Origin: Paractinoplanes polyasparticus
GTDB taxonomy: Bacteria; Actinomycetota; Actinomycetes; Mycobacteriales; Micromonosporaceae
Length of the DNA stretch: 64,000 bases
Direction of reading: 5' to 3'
Assembly (NCBI RefSeq): GCF_019710575.1
Contig: NZ_JAHWFK010000004.1
Location: 124,001-188,000, forward strand
The position numbers and the translations under genes are program-made. Below the pieces are notes generated by a model. It was given only the letters and a program-made list of their open reading frames with translations, ran no database searches and was not told the origin of the DNA. Position 1 is the stretch's first letter; each line of letters opens with the position of its first letter. Below, one piece after another: positions 34,173-43,654 of the stretch.

Positions 34173-36911
34173 TCACCCGATCTGTGACGGCGGGCGGAGC
34201 TGTTTACGGGAACTGATGCCGAGTTTCGTGAAGACCTTGCGCAGGTGCCACTCGACGGTGTGCTGGCTCAGGAACAGCTGGGCGCCGATCTCGGCGTTGG
34301 TCATGCCGCTGCCGGCCAGCGTGGCGATGTGGGCCTCCTGCACCGTGAGGCTGTCGGCAGCCCAGGCAACAGGGCCGGCGACCGCCTCGCCCGCGGCGGC
34401 CAGTTCGTGGCGGGCGCGCTCGGCGAAGGCGTCGGCGCCGGCCGCGGTGAGCATGTCGTGGGCTGTCCGGAGGTGACCGCGGGCATCCCGGCGCCGGTTC
34501 TCGCGGCGCAGCCATTCGCCGTACAGCAGGTGGGCGCGAGCCAGCTCCATCCGCAGCCGGGTCCGGCCCAGATGGTCGATCGCCTGGCGGAAGCACGCCT
34601 CCGCCTCGGGGCCGGTCCGCAGCAGCGCGGTGCAGCGGGCCAGCACGCCCAGCGCCCAGTCGGTTCCGGCGGCGTTCAGCCTCGGGGCCAGGTTCCCGTA
34701 CGCCTCGGTGGCGAGCTCCGGCTGGTCGGCGCGGAGGGCTGCCTCGATGAGCTCGGCGTGCGACCAGTACCAGACGCCCGACTCGTTCGGATGCTCGATC
34801 GCGGCGCGCGCCGCGGACAACGCCTCCTGATATCGGGCCACGCCGTTCAGCAGTACCGCCCGAGTCCAGTGGATGACCATCACGGCGGTGTCCTCGCCCC
34901 GCGCGACCACGTCGGCCGTGGTCGCCTCGATCAGCGGCGTGGCCACGCCCTCGTCGCCCTTGAACGCGGCCATGGTCAGCGAGCCGTACGGCGCCAGGGC
35001 GACGGCCGTGGCGTCCCCGATGGCGTGGATCTCGGCGACCACCGCGGCCGCCGCCGCCCGCTCGCCGCGGAACATCTGCAGGCACACGAGCGAGTTGAGA
35101 GTGAGCGGCAGCACGCTGAGATCGCCGAGGGCGCGAGCGGCGCGGACGTGCCGGTGGTTCAGGACCGCCCACGTCTGTTCGTCGAACATCATGGCGCTGG
35201 TCACCACGGCCAGCCACAGCCACGGCTGATCCGACTCCTCCTCCACCCGGAATGCCCGGAGGGCCTCCTGGGCCAGGGGCACGGCGGCCACGTAACCCTC
35301 GGTCCAGAGCACAGCGAGGCTGGTGAGCAACAGGTCACCGGGCCGGCGGTGCAGGGGCACCGGCGCGGCCAGCACCGCTCGCGCCACCTCGTCGAGGCCG
35401 GCGCCGTCGGCCATCCCGCCCGCGAGCAACGCCGCTCCCAGCGCGTCCCGGTACGTGTCCCGGGCCAGCTCCAGGTCGAGCGGCTCCAACCGGCGGGCCG
35501 CCTCGAGCAGCAGGCGAGGCGCGGTCATGTCGTGGCCGGACGCGAACGCGATCTGCGCCCGCAGCAGGTTCACCCGCGCCAGGTGCCGTTCGTCGGCCGG
35601 CCCCTCGGCGGTGAGCAGCAGCTTCGACGCCACCTCGAAAGCCCCGCAACTCAGCTCGGCCTGGGCGGCGGCCAGAGCCCGGCGTGCCCGGGCCGACGGG
35701 TCCGGGGTGAGCTCGGTTGCGCGCCGCAGGAACTCGGCCGCGGCCGCTATGCCACCGCGGAGCTGGGCCCGCTCGGCCGAGCCGACCAGGTCGGCCGCGA
35801 GCCCCTCGTCGGCATCGTCGGCCGCGTGCGCCCGGTGCCAGGCGCGGCGATCAGGGTCGGCGATCGGGTCGGTCGCCTCCCCGAGGGCGCCGTGCACCTC
35901 GCGGCGTTCGTGCGGCGCCGCCACCCGGTAGACCGCCGTCCGGACCAGCGGATGCCGGAATCGCACCCGGGAGCCCACCTCGATCAGCCCCGCCTTCTCG
36001 GCCGGCGCCACCGCGCTCATCGGCAGGCCGAGCAGCGTGGCCGCGTCGCGCAGCAGGCCGGCGTCGCCGAGCGGTTCGGCCGCCGCCGTCAGCAGCAGCT
36101 TCCGGGTCGCCGCGGGCAGCGACCCGACCCGCAGGGCGAAACTCTGCTCGATTTTGCTGGCCAGCGGCCGCGCGTCCGGCCGCCCGAAGCCACCGGCCAG
36201 CTCGGCCGCCGTCAGCCCGCGGGGCAGCTCCAACAGGGCGAGGGGGTTGCCCCGGGTCTCGGCCACGATCCGGTCCCGTACGCGTTCGTCGAGCCGCCCG
36301 GGGACGGCCGCCTCGAGCAGGGCGCGCGCGTCGTCGCCGCTCAGCCCGCTGATGACCAGATCTGGCAGGCCCCGCCAGGCGCGACCGGCGGCCGACTGCC
36401 GGATGGCGAAGACGACCCCGACCCGCTCGGCTAGCAGCCGCCGCGCGACGAACGTGAGCGTCTGCACCGACGTCTCGTCCAGCCACTGCGCGTCGTCGAT
36501 CAGGCACAGCAGCGGCCTGCCCTCGGACACGGCCGCCAGCAGGCTGAGCACGGCGACGCCGAGCAGGAGCCTGTCCGGCGAGCTGCCCGCGCTGTAGCCG
36601 AACACGACGGCCAGCGCCTCACGCTGCGGGCCGGGCAGCCGGTCGCGGTGCTCCAGCATCGGCGCGCACAGCTGATGCAGCCCGGCGAAGGGCAGCTCCA
36701 CCTCGGACTCGACGCCCGCCGCGCGGGCCACCCGGAACCCGGACGACCGTTTGCCGACGTAACGGAGAAGTGCGGACTTTCCGATTCCGGGTTCACCGTG
36801 CAGAAGCAAGGCTCGCCCGCGCCCGGAGCGCACGTCGCTGACCAACTGGTCGAGAAACGCACACTCCGCGCGCCGTCCACGAACCTCGCGCGCCGCAGCA
36901 CCGCTGGTCAT
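34173..36911 (-). CDS. LuxR family regulator with ATPase domain (LAL type), second in window
   Basis: 912 aa. Walker A GEPGIGKS near 40-47, Walker B LLCLIDDAQWLDE near 131, helical middle, and a C-terminal LuxR HTH (LTVQEAHIATLAGSGMTNAEIGAQL...VEWHLRKVFTKLGISSRKQL). Same architecture as the gene at 24706 but clearly diverged. Located at the head of the patatin/glycosyltransferase operon, which it probably regulates. A 14-bp perfect palindrome lies 55 bp upstream of its start. Confidence 0.93.
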   Translation of the reverse strand: MTSGAAAREVRGRRAECAFLDQLVSDVRSGRGRALLLHGEPGIGKSALLRYVGKRSSGFRVARAAGVESEVELPFAGLHQLCAPMLEHRDRLPGPQREALAVVFGYSAGSSPDRLLLGVAVLSLLAAVSEGRPLLCLIDDAQWLDETSVQTLTFVARRLLAERVGVVFAIRQSAAGRAWRGLPDLVISGLSGDDARALLEAAVPGRLDERVRDRIVAETRGNPLALLELPRGLTAAELAGGFGRPDARPLASKIEQSFALRVGSLPAATRKLLLTAAAEPLGDAGLLRDAATLLGLPMSAVAPAEKAGLIEVGSRVRFRHPLVRTAVYRVAAPHERREVHGALGEATDPIADPDRRAWHRAHAADDADEGLAADLVGSAERAQLRGGIAAAAEFLRRATELTPDPSARARRALAAAQAELSCGAFEVASKLLLTAEGPADERHLARVNLLRAQIAFASGHDMTAPRLLLEAARRLEPLDLELARDTYRDALGAALLAGGMADGAGLDEVARAVLAAPVPLHRRPGDLLLTSLAVLWTEGYVAAVPLAQEALRAFRVEEESDQPWLWLAVVTSAMMFDEQTWAVLNHRHVRAARALGDLSVLPLTLNSLVCLQMFRGERAAAAAVVAEIHAIGDATAVALAPYGSLTMAAFKGDEGVATPLIEATTADVVARGEDTAVMVIHWTRAVLLNGVARYQEALSAARAAIEHPNESGVWYWSHAELIEAALRADQPELATEAYGNLAPRLNAAGTDWALGVLARCTALLRTGPEAEACFRQAIDHLGRTRLRMELARAHLLYGEWLRRENRRRDARGHLRTAHDMLTAAGADAFAERARHELAAAGEAVAGPVAWAADSLTVQEAHIATLAGSGMTNAEIGAQLFLSQHTVEWHLRKVFTKLGISSRKQLRPPSQIG

Positions 36912-36965
36912 GGGCTCAACCCCTCCCCCGATCCGAGGCTAGAGGCGATCAGTCCACTGCGGTAG

Positions 36966-36979
36966 GGCAAGCGCTTGCC
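36966..36979. promoter_or_regulatory. 14-bp perfect palindrome upstream of LAL regulator
   Basis: GGCAAGCGCTTGCC, between the stop of the alcohol dehydrogenase gene and the start of the LAL gene. It could be an operator (LacI- or TetR-like shape) or a short terminator stem without a T-run. No clear promoter could be assigned. Confidence 0.4.
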
Positions 36980-37019
36980 GATGTGACCCCCGTCTCCACA
37001 GCCGGGCCACCACCGGCGC

Positions 37020-38063
37020 TCAGCGCAACGAGTCGATGTCGATCACGAACCGGTAGCGGACGTCGGACTTCAGCACCCGCTCGTACGCCTCGTTGACCTG
37101 GTCGGCGGTGATCATCTCGACCTCGGGGGCGATGCCACGCTCGGCGCAGAAGTCCAGCATCTCCTGAGTCTCGGCGATGCTGCCGATGCCGGAGCCCGCG
37201 AACGAGCGCCGGTTGCCGAACAGGGCGAACACCGGCACGGCCAGCGGCTCGGGCGGGGCGCCGACGCTGACCAGCGTGCCGTCGAGGCGCAGCAGACCCA
37301 GGTAGTCGGCCATGTCGATGGGCGCGCTGACCGTGTTGATGATCAGGTCGAAGCTGTTCCGGAGCGCCTCGAACGTCGCCTCGTCGCGGGTGGCGTGGTA
37401 ATTACCGGCCCCGAAGGCCAGGCCGTCGTCCTTCTTGCCCAGCGTCTGCGACAGCACGGTCACGTCGGCCCCCATCGCCACGGCCAGCTTGACCGCCATG
37501 TGGCCCAGACCGCCCATGCCCACCACGGCTACCTTGGTGCCCGGTCCGGCCTTCCAGTGCGCCAGCGGCGAGTACGTGGTGATGCCCGCACACAGCAGCG
37601 GCGCCGCCGCCTCGTACGGAATGGCCTCGGGCACCCGCAGCACGAAGTCCTCGTCGACCACGACGTGGGTCGAGTACCCGCCCTGGGTGATCGTGCCGTC
37701 CCGATCGACACTGGCGTACGTGCCGGTGTTCCCGTTCTCGCAGTACTGCTCCTGCCCGGCCCGGCAGTTCCGGCACTCGCGGCACGAGTTGACCATGCAC
37801 CCGACCCCGACCCGGTCGCCGACCGCATGCCGGGTGACCTCCCCGCCGACCTCGGCGACGCGCCCGACGATCTCGTGACCCACGGTCAGCGGATAGGTGA
37901 TCTCGCCCCACTCCCCGCGCATGGTGTGAATGTCCGAGTGGCAGATCCCGGCGTACCGGATCTCGATCAGAATGTCCCGCGGCCCGACGTCCCGGCGCTC
38001 GACGGTGGTGCGAACGAGCGGCTCGGTGGCCGAGACAGCGGCAATGGCGTTGACGGTGGACAA
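37020..38063 (-). CDS. Zinc-dependent alcohol dehydrogenase, NAD(P)-dependent (YahK/CAD-like)
   Basis: 347 aa medium-chain dehydrogenase. Catalytic zinc site GICHSDIH with GHE, structural zinc cysteines in [20 protein letters not shown], cofactor motif GMGGLG. This fits the broad-range aldehyde reductase/cinnamyl alcohol dehydrogenase group. TTG 38063 is chosen as start ([15 protein letters not shown] follows, GGAGG five bases upstream); the ATG at 38132 would add an unusual 23-residue leader. Monocistronic. Confidence 0.92.
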   Translation of the reverse strand: MSTVNAIAAVSATEPLVRTTVERRDVGPRDILIEIRYAGICHSDIHTMRGEWGEITYPLTVGHEIVGRVAEVGGEVTRHAVGDRVGVGCMVNSCRECRNCRAGQEQYCENGNTGTYASVDRDGTITQGGYSTHVVVDEDFVLRVPEAIPYEAAAPLLCAGITTYSPLAHWKAGPGTKVAVVGMGGLGHMAVKLAVAMGADVTVLSQTLGKKDDGLAFGAGNYHATRDEATFEALRNSFDLIINTVSAPIDMADYLGLLRLDGTLVSVGAPPEPLAVPVFALFGNRRSFAGSGIGSIAETQEMLDFCAERGIAPEVEMITADQVNEAYERVLKSDVRYRFVIDIDSLR

Positions 38064-38172
38064 GAAGACCTCCGGCTGACAATAACGTTGACGAATCCAG
38101 CAAACAGCAGACCGCAGGGCCGAGGGAGTCACTACCGGAAGACGTACTGACAGACCACCCCTCGGCGCCGGG

Positions 38173-38616
38173 CTAAGGCAAAGGCTCCGCGAAGACCCGG
38201 AACTCGCCGCGGCTCGTGTGCATGCGCCACAGCCGCTCGGCCAGAACGTCCGGGTCGTGAGTCGGATGCCCCGGCGTGATCGCGCCCGGGGAGAACTCGA
38301 CGGCGGCGCTCAGGTCATCGACAGTCGTTTCCAGCACCGGCCGCAGGAACTCCTTCTGCGGCAGCGGGCTGTACTGCAACACCTCAACCGGACCGAGCTC
38401 CTCGGCCGCCCGGTCGAGCGCCGCGCCGAGCGCCCCGGTGTCACGCACGTCCGCCACGAACCCGCGGGCAGCAACGCCAGGCAGGTCCCCGGCCAGCTTG
38501 TCGAGCTTCTCCCGGCTGCGCGCGACGAGGGCAACACTGAAGCCCTCCGCCCCGAACCGCCGGGCAACGGCCGCCCCGAGCCCCGGCCCAGCACCAACAA
38601 CGGCCATAGTGGTCAT
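38173..38616 (-). pseudogene. SDR family gene with in-frame internal deletion
   Basis: 147 codons, open throughout. The first 109 match the start of an SDR ([27 protein letters not shown]) and the last 38 match its end ([21 protein letters not shown]...FAEPLP). About 70-80 central residues normally holding the Ser and YxxxK catalytic residues are absent and the frame is kept. The product could fold in part but cannot be a working dehydrogenase. The missing length is estimated from typical family size. Confidence 0.65.
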
Positions 38617-38711
38617 CCGCCCAGCACACTCCGTTCCCGCCGCCCGTGGAAGGCGCTGCCGGTGGATGTACCCGCAGTACACGGGTTGACCCGGACCCCG
38701 AGGTACGGGTT

Positions 38712-38717
38712 TAGCTT
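38712..38717 (+). promoter_or_regulatory. -10 element TAGCTT for a leaderless methyltransferase transcript
   Basis: TAGCTT ends six bases before the GTG at 38724. A TTGACC sequence at 38686-38691 could serve as -35, though the spacing (20 bp) is long. Confidence 0.45.
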
Positions 38718-38723
38718 CGGCGC

Positions 38724-39473
38724 GTGGGAGATTTCGACTACGAGAGCAAGGGACACGGGTACGCGGTGCAGCGCCGGCCCGATCCACGCATCGGCGGCAT
38801 GATCCATGCTGCCCTGGGGGACGCCCGCACGGTGCTGAACGTCGGGGCCGGGGCCGGGTCGTACGAGCCGGACGACCGGTACGTCGTGGCGGTCGAGCCG
38901 TCGGCGCGGATGCGCGCCCAGCGTCCGGTCACGGCGGTGCCGGCGCTGCACGGGACCGCCGAGGAGCTGCCGTTCGACGACGACTCGTTCGATGCGGCCA
39001 TGGCCACCGTCACCGTGCACCAGTGGTCCGACGTCGGGCGGGGGCTCGGCGAGCTGCGGCGGGTCGCGCGGCAGGCCGTCGTCGTGCTGACGTTCGACGG
39101 GGAGGCGCTCGACCGGCTCTGGCTGGCCGAATACGCTCCGGAGCTGATCGCGGCGGAGCGGCGGCGCTACCCGGCCATCGACATCATCGCGAAGCTGGCC
39201 GGGGGCAACGCCGAGGTTCTCGAGGTGCCGATCCCGATCGATTGCGTCGACGGGTTCACCGAGGCCTACTACGGGCGTCCCGAGCAGTTTCTCGACCCGC
39301 GGGTACGGGCGGCGCAGTCGGCCTGGGGCTTCGTCGACGCGCGGGCGGCCGACCGGGCGGTCGAAGCGCTGCGCGCCGACCTCGGCTCCGGCGCCTGGGA
39401 CGCACGCCACGGCCACCTGCGCACCCAGCCCGAGTTCCACGGCTCGCTGCGGCTGATCGTGGGCCGGCCGTGA
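38724..39473 (+). CDS. Class I SAM-dependent methyltransferase
   Basis: 249 aa. SAM-binding motif I VLNVGAGAGSYEP near 37-49, acidic end of strand 2 VAVEPS, then LPFDDDSFDAAMATVTVHQW, the usual methyltransferase-11 pattern. Substrate not evident. GTG start from the leaderless promoter. The HAD gene follows after 16 bp, so the two are probably co-transcribed. Confidence 0.92.
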   Translation: MGDFDYESKGHGYAVQRRPDPRIGGMIHAALGDARTVLNVGAGAGSYEPDDRYVVAVEPSARMRAQRPVTAVPALHGTAEELPFDDDSFDAAMATVTVHQWSDVGRGLGELRRVARQAVVVLTFDGEALDRLWLAEYAPELIAAERRRYPAIDIIAKLAGGNAEVLEVPIPIDCVDGFTEAYYGRPEQFLDPRVRAAQSAWGFVDARAADRAVEALRADLGSGAWDARHGHLRTQPEFHGSLRLIVGRP

Positions 39474-39489
39474 TGGCAAGATCGGGCGG

Positions 39490-40155
39490 ATGGAACTTCC
39501 CGCGTACGTGGACGCTGTGGTCTTCGACAACGACGGCCTGCTCGCCTACACCGAGGCCGGCTGGACCCGCGCCGAGACGGCGATCTTCGCTGAGCACGGG
39601 CACGAGTTCGGCATCGATCAGAAGCAGATCGTCATCGGCAAGTCTTTGGCGGCGGCCGGACTCGCCATGGCCGACTACTTCGGGCGGCCTGGTGCCGGGC
39701 CGGCGCTGACACGCCGGCTGCACGATCTTGTTGCGGTCGAGCTCGCGGCCGGCGCCGACGCGCTGCCCGGTGCGCGGGAACTGGTGTCGGAGTTGCGGGG
39801 CCGGATTCCGATCGCGGTGGCCAGCAACAGCCCGCGTGCCTTCGTCGACGCCGCACTCGTCTCGGCCGGGCTCGACGACCTGTTCAGCGTCGTGCTCAGC
39901 GCGGACGACGTCGAGCAGCCCAAGCCGGCTCCCGACCTCTATCTGGCTGCCTGCACGCGGCTGAACGCCGGCCCCGCCCGTACGGTGGCGTTCGAGGACT
40001 CCCCCACCGGGGCCGCCTCGGCGAGGGCGGCCGGGATGGTGGTCGTGAGCGTGCCGTCGCTGCCCGGCGCCGACCTCGGTGCCGATGCCGAATACGCCTC
40101 GTTGGCCGACCCCGCCCTGGTCGCCTGGGCCCGCAAGGTACGGGGACCGAGGTAG
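39490..40155 (+). CDS. HAD superfamily hydrolase (beta-phosphoglucomutase/PGP-like)
   Basis: 221 aa. Motif I is FDNDG with nucleophile Asp (D-x-D), motif II VASNSPRAFVD, motif III lysine in DVEQPKPAPDLYL, motif IV FEDSPTGAASARAAGM. The cap domain lies between motifs I and II. Probably a phosphatase for a small sugar phosphate. Same strand as the methyltransferase and the MazG-like gene. Confidence 0.93.
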   Translation: MELPAYVDAVVFDNDGLLAYTEAGWTRAETAIFAEHGHEFGIDQKQIVIGKSLAAAGLAMADYFGRPGAGPALTRRLHDLVAVELAAGADALPGARELVSELRGRIPIAVASNSPRAFVDAALVSAGLDDLFSVVLSADDVEQPKPAPDLYLAACTRLNAGPARTVAFEDSPTGAASARAAGMVVVSVPSLPGADLGADAEYASLADPALVAWARKVRGPR

Positions 40156-40194
40156 CCGCGCCCTCCTCGGATCGGACGACCATACTGGTCTGCC

Positions 40195-40524
40195 ATGGAC
40201 CTGGACGAGTACCAGCGCGGCGCCCTGCGGACGGCGGCGCCGCGTGACAAGAAGAACGAACTGCTCCATCTGGTGCTCGGGTTGGCCGGCGAGTCCGGGG
40301 AGGTCGCTGAGAAGTTCAAGAAGTGGGTCCGCGACCTCGACAGCGACGAGACCCGGATCGACCGGGCCGGCATCGCCAAGGAGCTCGGTGACGTGCTCTG
40401 GTACGTGGCGGTGCTGGCCGACTACCTGGACCTGTCACTGGACGACATCGCCACCGCGAACCTGGCCAAGCTGGCCAGCCGCCAGGGCCGGGGCGTCCTG
40501 GGCGGCAGCGGCGACAACCGCTGA
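40195..40524 (+). CDS. MazG-like nucleotide pyrophosphohydrolase
   Basis: 109 aa, single all-alpha NTP-PPase domain. Metal-binding ExxE...ExxD pattern: GLAGESGEVAEKFKKW and KELGDVLWYVAVLAD. It likely removes non-canonical NTPs (house-cleaning). Short by comparison with full MazG, but normal for the single-domain type. Confidence 0.92.
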   Translation: MDLDEYQRGALRTAAPRDKKNELLHLVLGLAGESGEVAEKFKKWVRDLDSDETRIDRAGIAKELGDVLWYVAVLADYLDLSLDDIATANLAKLASRQGRGVLGGSGDNR

Positions 40525-40569
40525 GGCGAGCGGGGGAACAAGCCCCGGCCGGGCGACGCTGCACCAGGG

Positions 40570-41565
40570 GTGATCAACTCCGGGCTTCGCATCTCGCTGC
40601 TGGACCGGTCCCGCATCCGGGCCGGCGAGGCCGAGCCGGCGGCGCTGCACGGCACGGTCGCGCGCGCCGGTCAGGCCGAGCGACTCGGGTACTACCGGTT
40701 CTGGGTCGCCGAGCATCACGCGGTCCCCGGCATCGCCGGCTCGGCGCCGGCGGTGCTCCTGGCCGCCGTCGCCGGCGCGACGAGGACCATCCGGATCGGT
40801 TCGGCCGGTGTGATGCTGCCCCACCACCAGCCGCTGGTCGTCGCCGAGCAGTTCGCCACGCTGTCGGCCTTCGCGCCCGGGCGGGTGGACCTGGGGCTGG
40901 GCCGCTCGCCCGGCTTCACCGCGCCGGTGCGCCGGGCTCTGCGGCAGACCGACCGTGATTTCGCGGCCGACCTCGGGGAGCTGCGCGACTTCCTCCACGG
41001 AACGGCGGAGGTCGGCCTGCACCCGCGGCCGGACGGGCCGGTGCCGTTGTACGTGCTGGCCACCGGCACCGGCCTGCGGATCGCCGCCGAGCTGGGGTTG
41101 CCGGTGATCGTCGGCGGTCCCCTGCTGGGTGTCGGCGGCGACCCGGCCCCCGGGTTGGAGGCGCTGGCCGGCTATCGGCGCGCCTTCCGGCCGTCGCCGC
41201 AGCAGCCGCAGCCATGGGTGGCCATCAGCCTCGACGTGCTGGTCGCCGACACCGCCGCCGAGGCCGCCGACTTGTTGCTCCCCGAGGCGTGGGCGATGGC
41301 CCGCAGCCGTACGACCGGAGTGTTCCCGCCCCTGGAACCGGTGGCCGCGGTGCGGGCCGCCACCCGTACCGCACGCCAGCAGCAGCACCTCGAGCAGACG
41401 ATGGCGGCGGCCGTCGCCGGCACACCGGCGCAGGTCGAGCGCATGCTCGCCGAGCTGTTCGACCGCGCCGGCGCCGCCGAGCTGGTCGCCGCCGGCAGCA
41501 CCTTCGACCGCGCTGCCCTGGCCGCCTCGGACGCGGCGCTGGCCGCCCTGTTCGACCGGCGCTGA
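40570..41565 (+). CDS. LLM class flavin-dependent oxidoreductase, MsnO8 family
   Basis: 331 aa, luciferase-like TIM barrel: begins LRISLLDRSRIRAGE, then YRFWVAEHHAVPGIAGSAPAVLLAAVAGATRTIRIGSAGVMLPHHQPLVVAEQF, which is the MsnO8 signature. It uses reduced flavin for oxygenation or reduction of an unknown substrate. GTG 40570 preceded by CAGGG. Convergent with the next gene (5 bp gap). Confidence 0.93.
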   Translation: MINSGLRISLLDRSRIRAGEAEPAALHGTVARAGQAERLGYYRFWVAEHHAVPGIAGSAPAVLLAAVAGATRTIRIGSAGVMLPHHQPLVVAEQFATLSAFAPGRVDLGLGRSPGFTAPVRRALRQTDRDFAADLGELRDFLHGTAEVGLHPRPDGPVPLYVLATGTGLRIAAELGLPVIVGGPLLGVGGDPAPGLEALAGYRRAFRPSPQQPQPWVAISLDVLVADTAAEAADLLLPEAWAMARSRTTGVFPPLEPVAAVRAATRTARQQQHLEQTMAAAVAGTPAQVERMLAELFDRAGAAELVAAGSTFDRAALAASDAALAALFDRR

Positions 41566-41570
41566 CCCGC

Positions 41571-42827
41571 TCAGGCGCGCTGACGGGCCATCCACTGCCA
41601 GACGGTGAGGCCGTTCTGGCGGGGGTCGTTGCGGGCCACGTAGATCCAGGACCAGTGGCCGGCGAACCGGTGGCCGTCCCAGGTGACGTTGTCGTAGAGG
41701 GTCAGCAGCGACCCCGGAATCAGATCGTGCGCGTGCACCGTGTTCGGCTCCGGCGGGACCGTGGTGTCGTCGCGCGAGGTCACCAGCCACGTCGGGGTCG
41801 TGATGGCCTGAAGTTCGGCGTCGGTGATCTGGCGGCCGCCGCCGGGCTGCAACGACTGGACCACGCCGCAGATGGGCACCGAGGAGGCGAACAGGTCCGG
41901 GTACTCGACGGTCATCTTGAGGCTCATGTAACCGCCGTTGCTGCAGCCGACCACCGAGATCCGGTCGCGGTCGATCGGATGGCGCCGGGCCACGTCACGG
42001 ATGATGTCGCGGATCTGGGGGGCGAACCGGTCGCCGTCCTCGAGCCAGAACGACTGGCTCTGGGGAGCGACCACGTAGGCGCCGTCGAAGATGTGCTGGG
42101 CTTCCCGGGTGGCGAAGCCCAGTGCGCCCCGGTTGGCTCGCAGGGGCGTCTCGTTGTCGTAGTAGTTGTCGGGCAGGGAACCGCCCTCGCCGCCGCCGTG
42201 CAGCCAGACCACCAGGGGGCGCCGGCCGTGGCGGTGGCGCGACGGCGAGTACAGGCGGTAGTTCATGCCGGACCCGGAGGTGTGATAGCTGAACGCGTCG
42301 ACCTCGGGGTTCGACAACCGGCCCTGCTCGAACGACGTGAAGGTGACCGGCCGCCCGCGCACGACGACCGGGCTGTTCTGCGTGATCGTGTAGACCAGGT
42401 CGAGCTGGACGTTGCGCCCCCTGCTCACGATGTAGCCCAGTGTCCCGCCGCCGATCTGCCCTTCGGCGTGCGCGAGGTCGAGCACGATGTCGCCGTCGCG
42501 GCCGACCCGGGCCGCGGTGACCGTGCGGTCGAGATCGTACTCGCTGAAGATGAGGTCGCCCGGGGCCAGCGGGATCGGGCTGGTCGCCTTGGCGTGCACG
42601 GTGAACGTGCCGGTGGTCAGGCCGGCCGGGTCGACGCGGCCCAGCCGCCCGGTTCTGAGGGTGACCGAGGTGACCTGCTCACCGCCGTCGAGCGTCTCGG
42701 CGCCGAGCGTGAAGCGGACCTTGGTGGAGGACCGGGAAGCCTGGGCGGCTGCTCCCGGCAGAGCCAACCCGGCGGCGGCGCCCGCACCGGCGGCCAGAAC
42801 GGAACGACGGCTGATCGGCGTGGCCAT
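41571..42827 (-). CDS. Tat-exported PHB-depolymerase/feruloyl-esterase-like protein
   Basis: 418 aa. Tat signal ATPISRRSVLAAGAGAAAG, then an N-terminal beta-sandwich domain (about 40-170) and a C-terminal alpha/beta-hydrolase domain: LVVWLHGGGEGG oxyanion, nucleophile in GCSNGGYMS, late acid/His region near SRDDTTVPPEP and DGHRFAGHWSW. Similar two-domain proteins are peptidase-like or polyester/feruloyl esterases with prolyl-oligopeptidase-type cores. ATG 42827 is chosen at the Tat motif with GGGAGG upstream. Confidence 0.88.
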   Translation of the reverse strand: MATPISRRSVLAAGAGAAAGLALPGAAAQASRSSTKVRFTLGAETLDGGEQVTSVTLRTGRLGRVDPAGLTTGTFTVHAKATSPIPLAPGDLIFSEYDLDRTVTAARVGRDGDIVLDLAHAEGQIGGGTLGYIVSRGRNVQLDLVYTITQNSPVVVRGRPVTFTSFEQGRLSNPEVDAFSYHTSGSGMNYRLYSPSRHRHGRRPLVVWLHGGGEGGSLPDNYYDNETPLRANRGALGFATREAQHIFDGAYVVAPQSQSFWLEDGDRFAPQIRDIIRDVARRHPIDRDRISVVGCSNGGYMSLKMTVEYPDLFASSVPICGVVQSLQPGGGRQITDAELQAITTPTWLVTSRDDTTVPPEPNTVHAHDLIPGSLLTLYDNVTWDGHRFAGHWSWIYVARNDPRQNGLTVWQWMARQRA

Positions 42828-42932
42828 GTGGCCTCCCTGTTTCGACCCCGTTACAGAATGACGCAGTGATGCCGGTCTATCACAGACGATCACCGGACGA
42901 AAGGGGCAGTGGCGCGGCGGCCGTCAGCAGGT

Positions 42933-43538
42933 TCAGTCGGCGTCTTGGGGCTTGGCCTTCTGCGGCTGGAGCGACTCGTGACGGGCGAGCATGGCGACGA
43001 ACTCGCCGATCTTCCGCTCGCGGGTCTCCGCTCGCTTGACGGCGTTGAGGCGGTAGGTCATCGCGAAACGATTGGCCTTGGTCAGGACGTCGAACATGGC
43101 CTGCGCGGCCGGGTCGGCGGCGATCGCGGCCAGCAGGTCGGCGGGCACCTCGGCCGCCGAGGGCGGGGCGTAGGCCGCCGCCCACCGCCCGTCCGCCTGC
43201 GCCGACTCCGCCGCGGCCCAACCGGCGGGCAACATCCGTCCCTGCGAGTCCAGCCTGGCCACGTTGAGGACGTTGCGCTGCGACCACACGCTTCGGGGCC
43301 GGCGTGGCGTCAGACGTCGCCACGATATCGACTCGTCCCCCTTACGCCCCTGACCGTCGATCCATCCGACGCACAGGGCCTCGTCGACCGCCTGCTGCCA
43401 GGTCAGTGTGGTGACGGTTCCACCCTTTCGGCTCAGGGCGAGCCACACCCCGGGCGAACTGGCGTGGTTTTCCACCAACCACACCCGCAGCGCCTCGGCG
43501 TCGGCTACGACCAGTTCGTCCAACTCGCGACCCGTCAT
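42933..43538 (-). CDS. YdeI/OmpD-associated family protein
   Basis: 201 aa. Family marks are SSPGVWLALSRKG, TWQQAVDEALCVGWIDGQ, SWRRLTPRRPRSVWSQRN and a C-terminal block with RLNAVKRAETRERKIGEFVAML. Probably a stress-related bacteriocin-protection (YdeI-like) protein; the exact role is unknown. The C-terminal tail is rich in Lys/Gln/Asp. Confidence 0.88.
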   Translation of the reverse strand: MTGRELDELVVADAEALRVWLVENHASSPGVWLALSRKGGTVTTLTWQQAVDEALCVGWIDGQGRKGDESISWRRLTPRRPRSVWSQRNVLNVARLDSQGRMLPAGWAAAESAQADGRWAAAYAPPSAAEVPADLLAAIAADPAAQAMFDVLTKANRFAMTYRLNAVKRAETRERKIGEFVAMLARHESLQPQKAKPQDAD

Positions 43539-43654
43539 GACAGGCAGGCTAACGCTCCTTCGACGCCGGGCCGGCAGCCGCCTTGCCGGGGCATCACGAA
43601 GACCGTCGATGCCTTATCGTCCTTTGTGCTTGTTCGACGCGGGGGGAGAACGGC

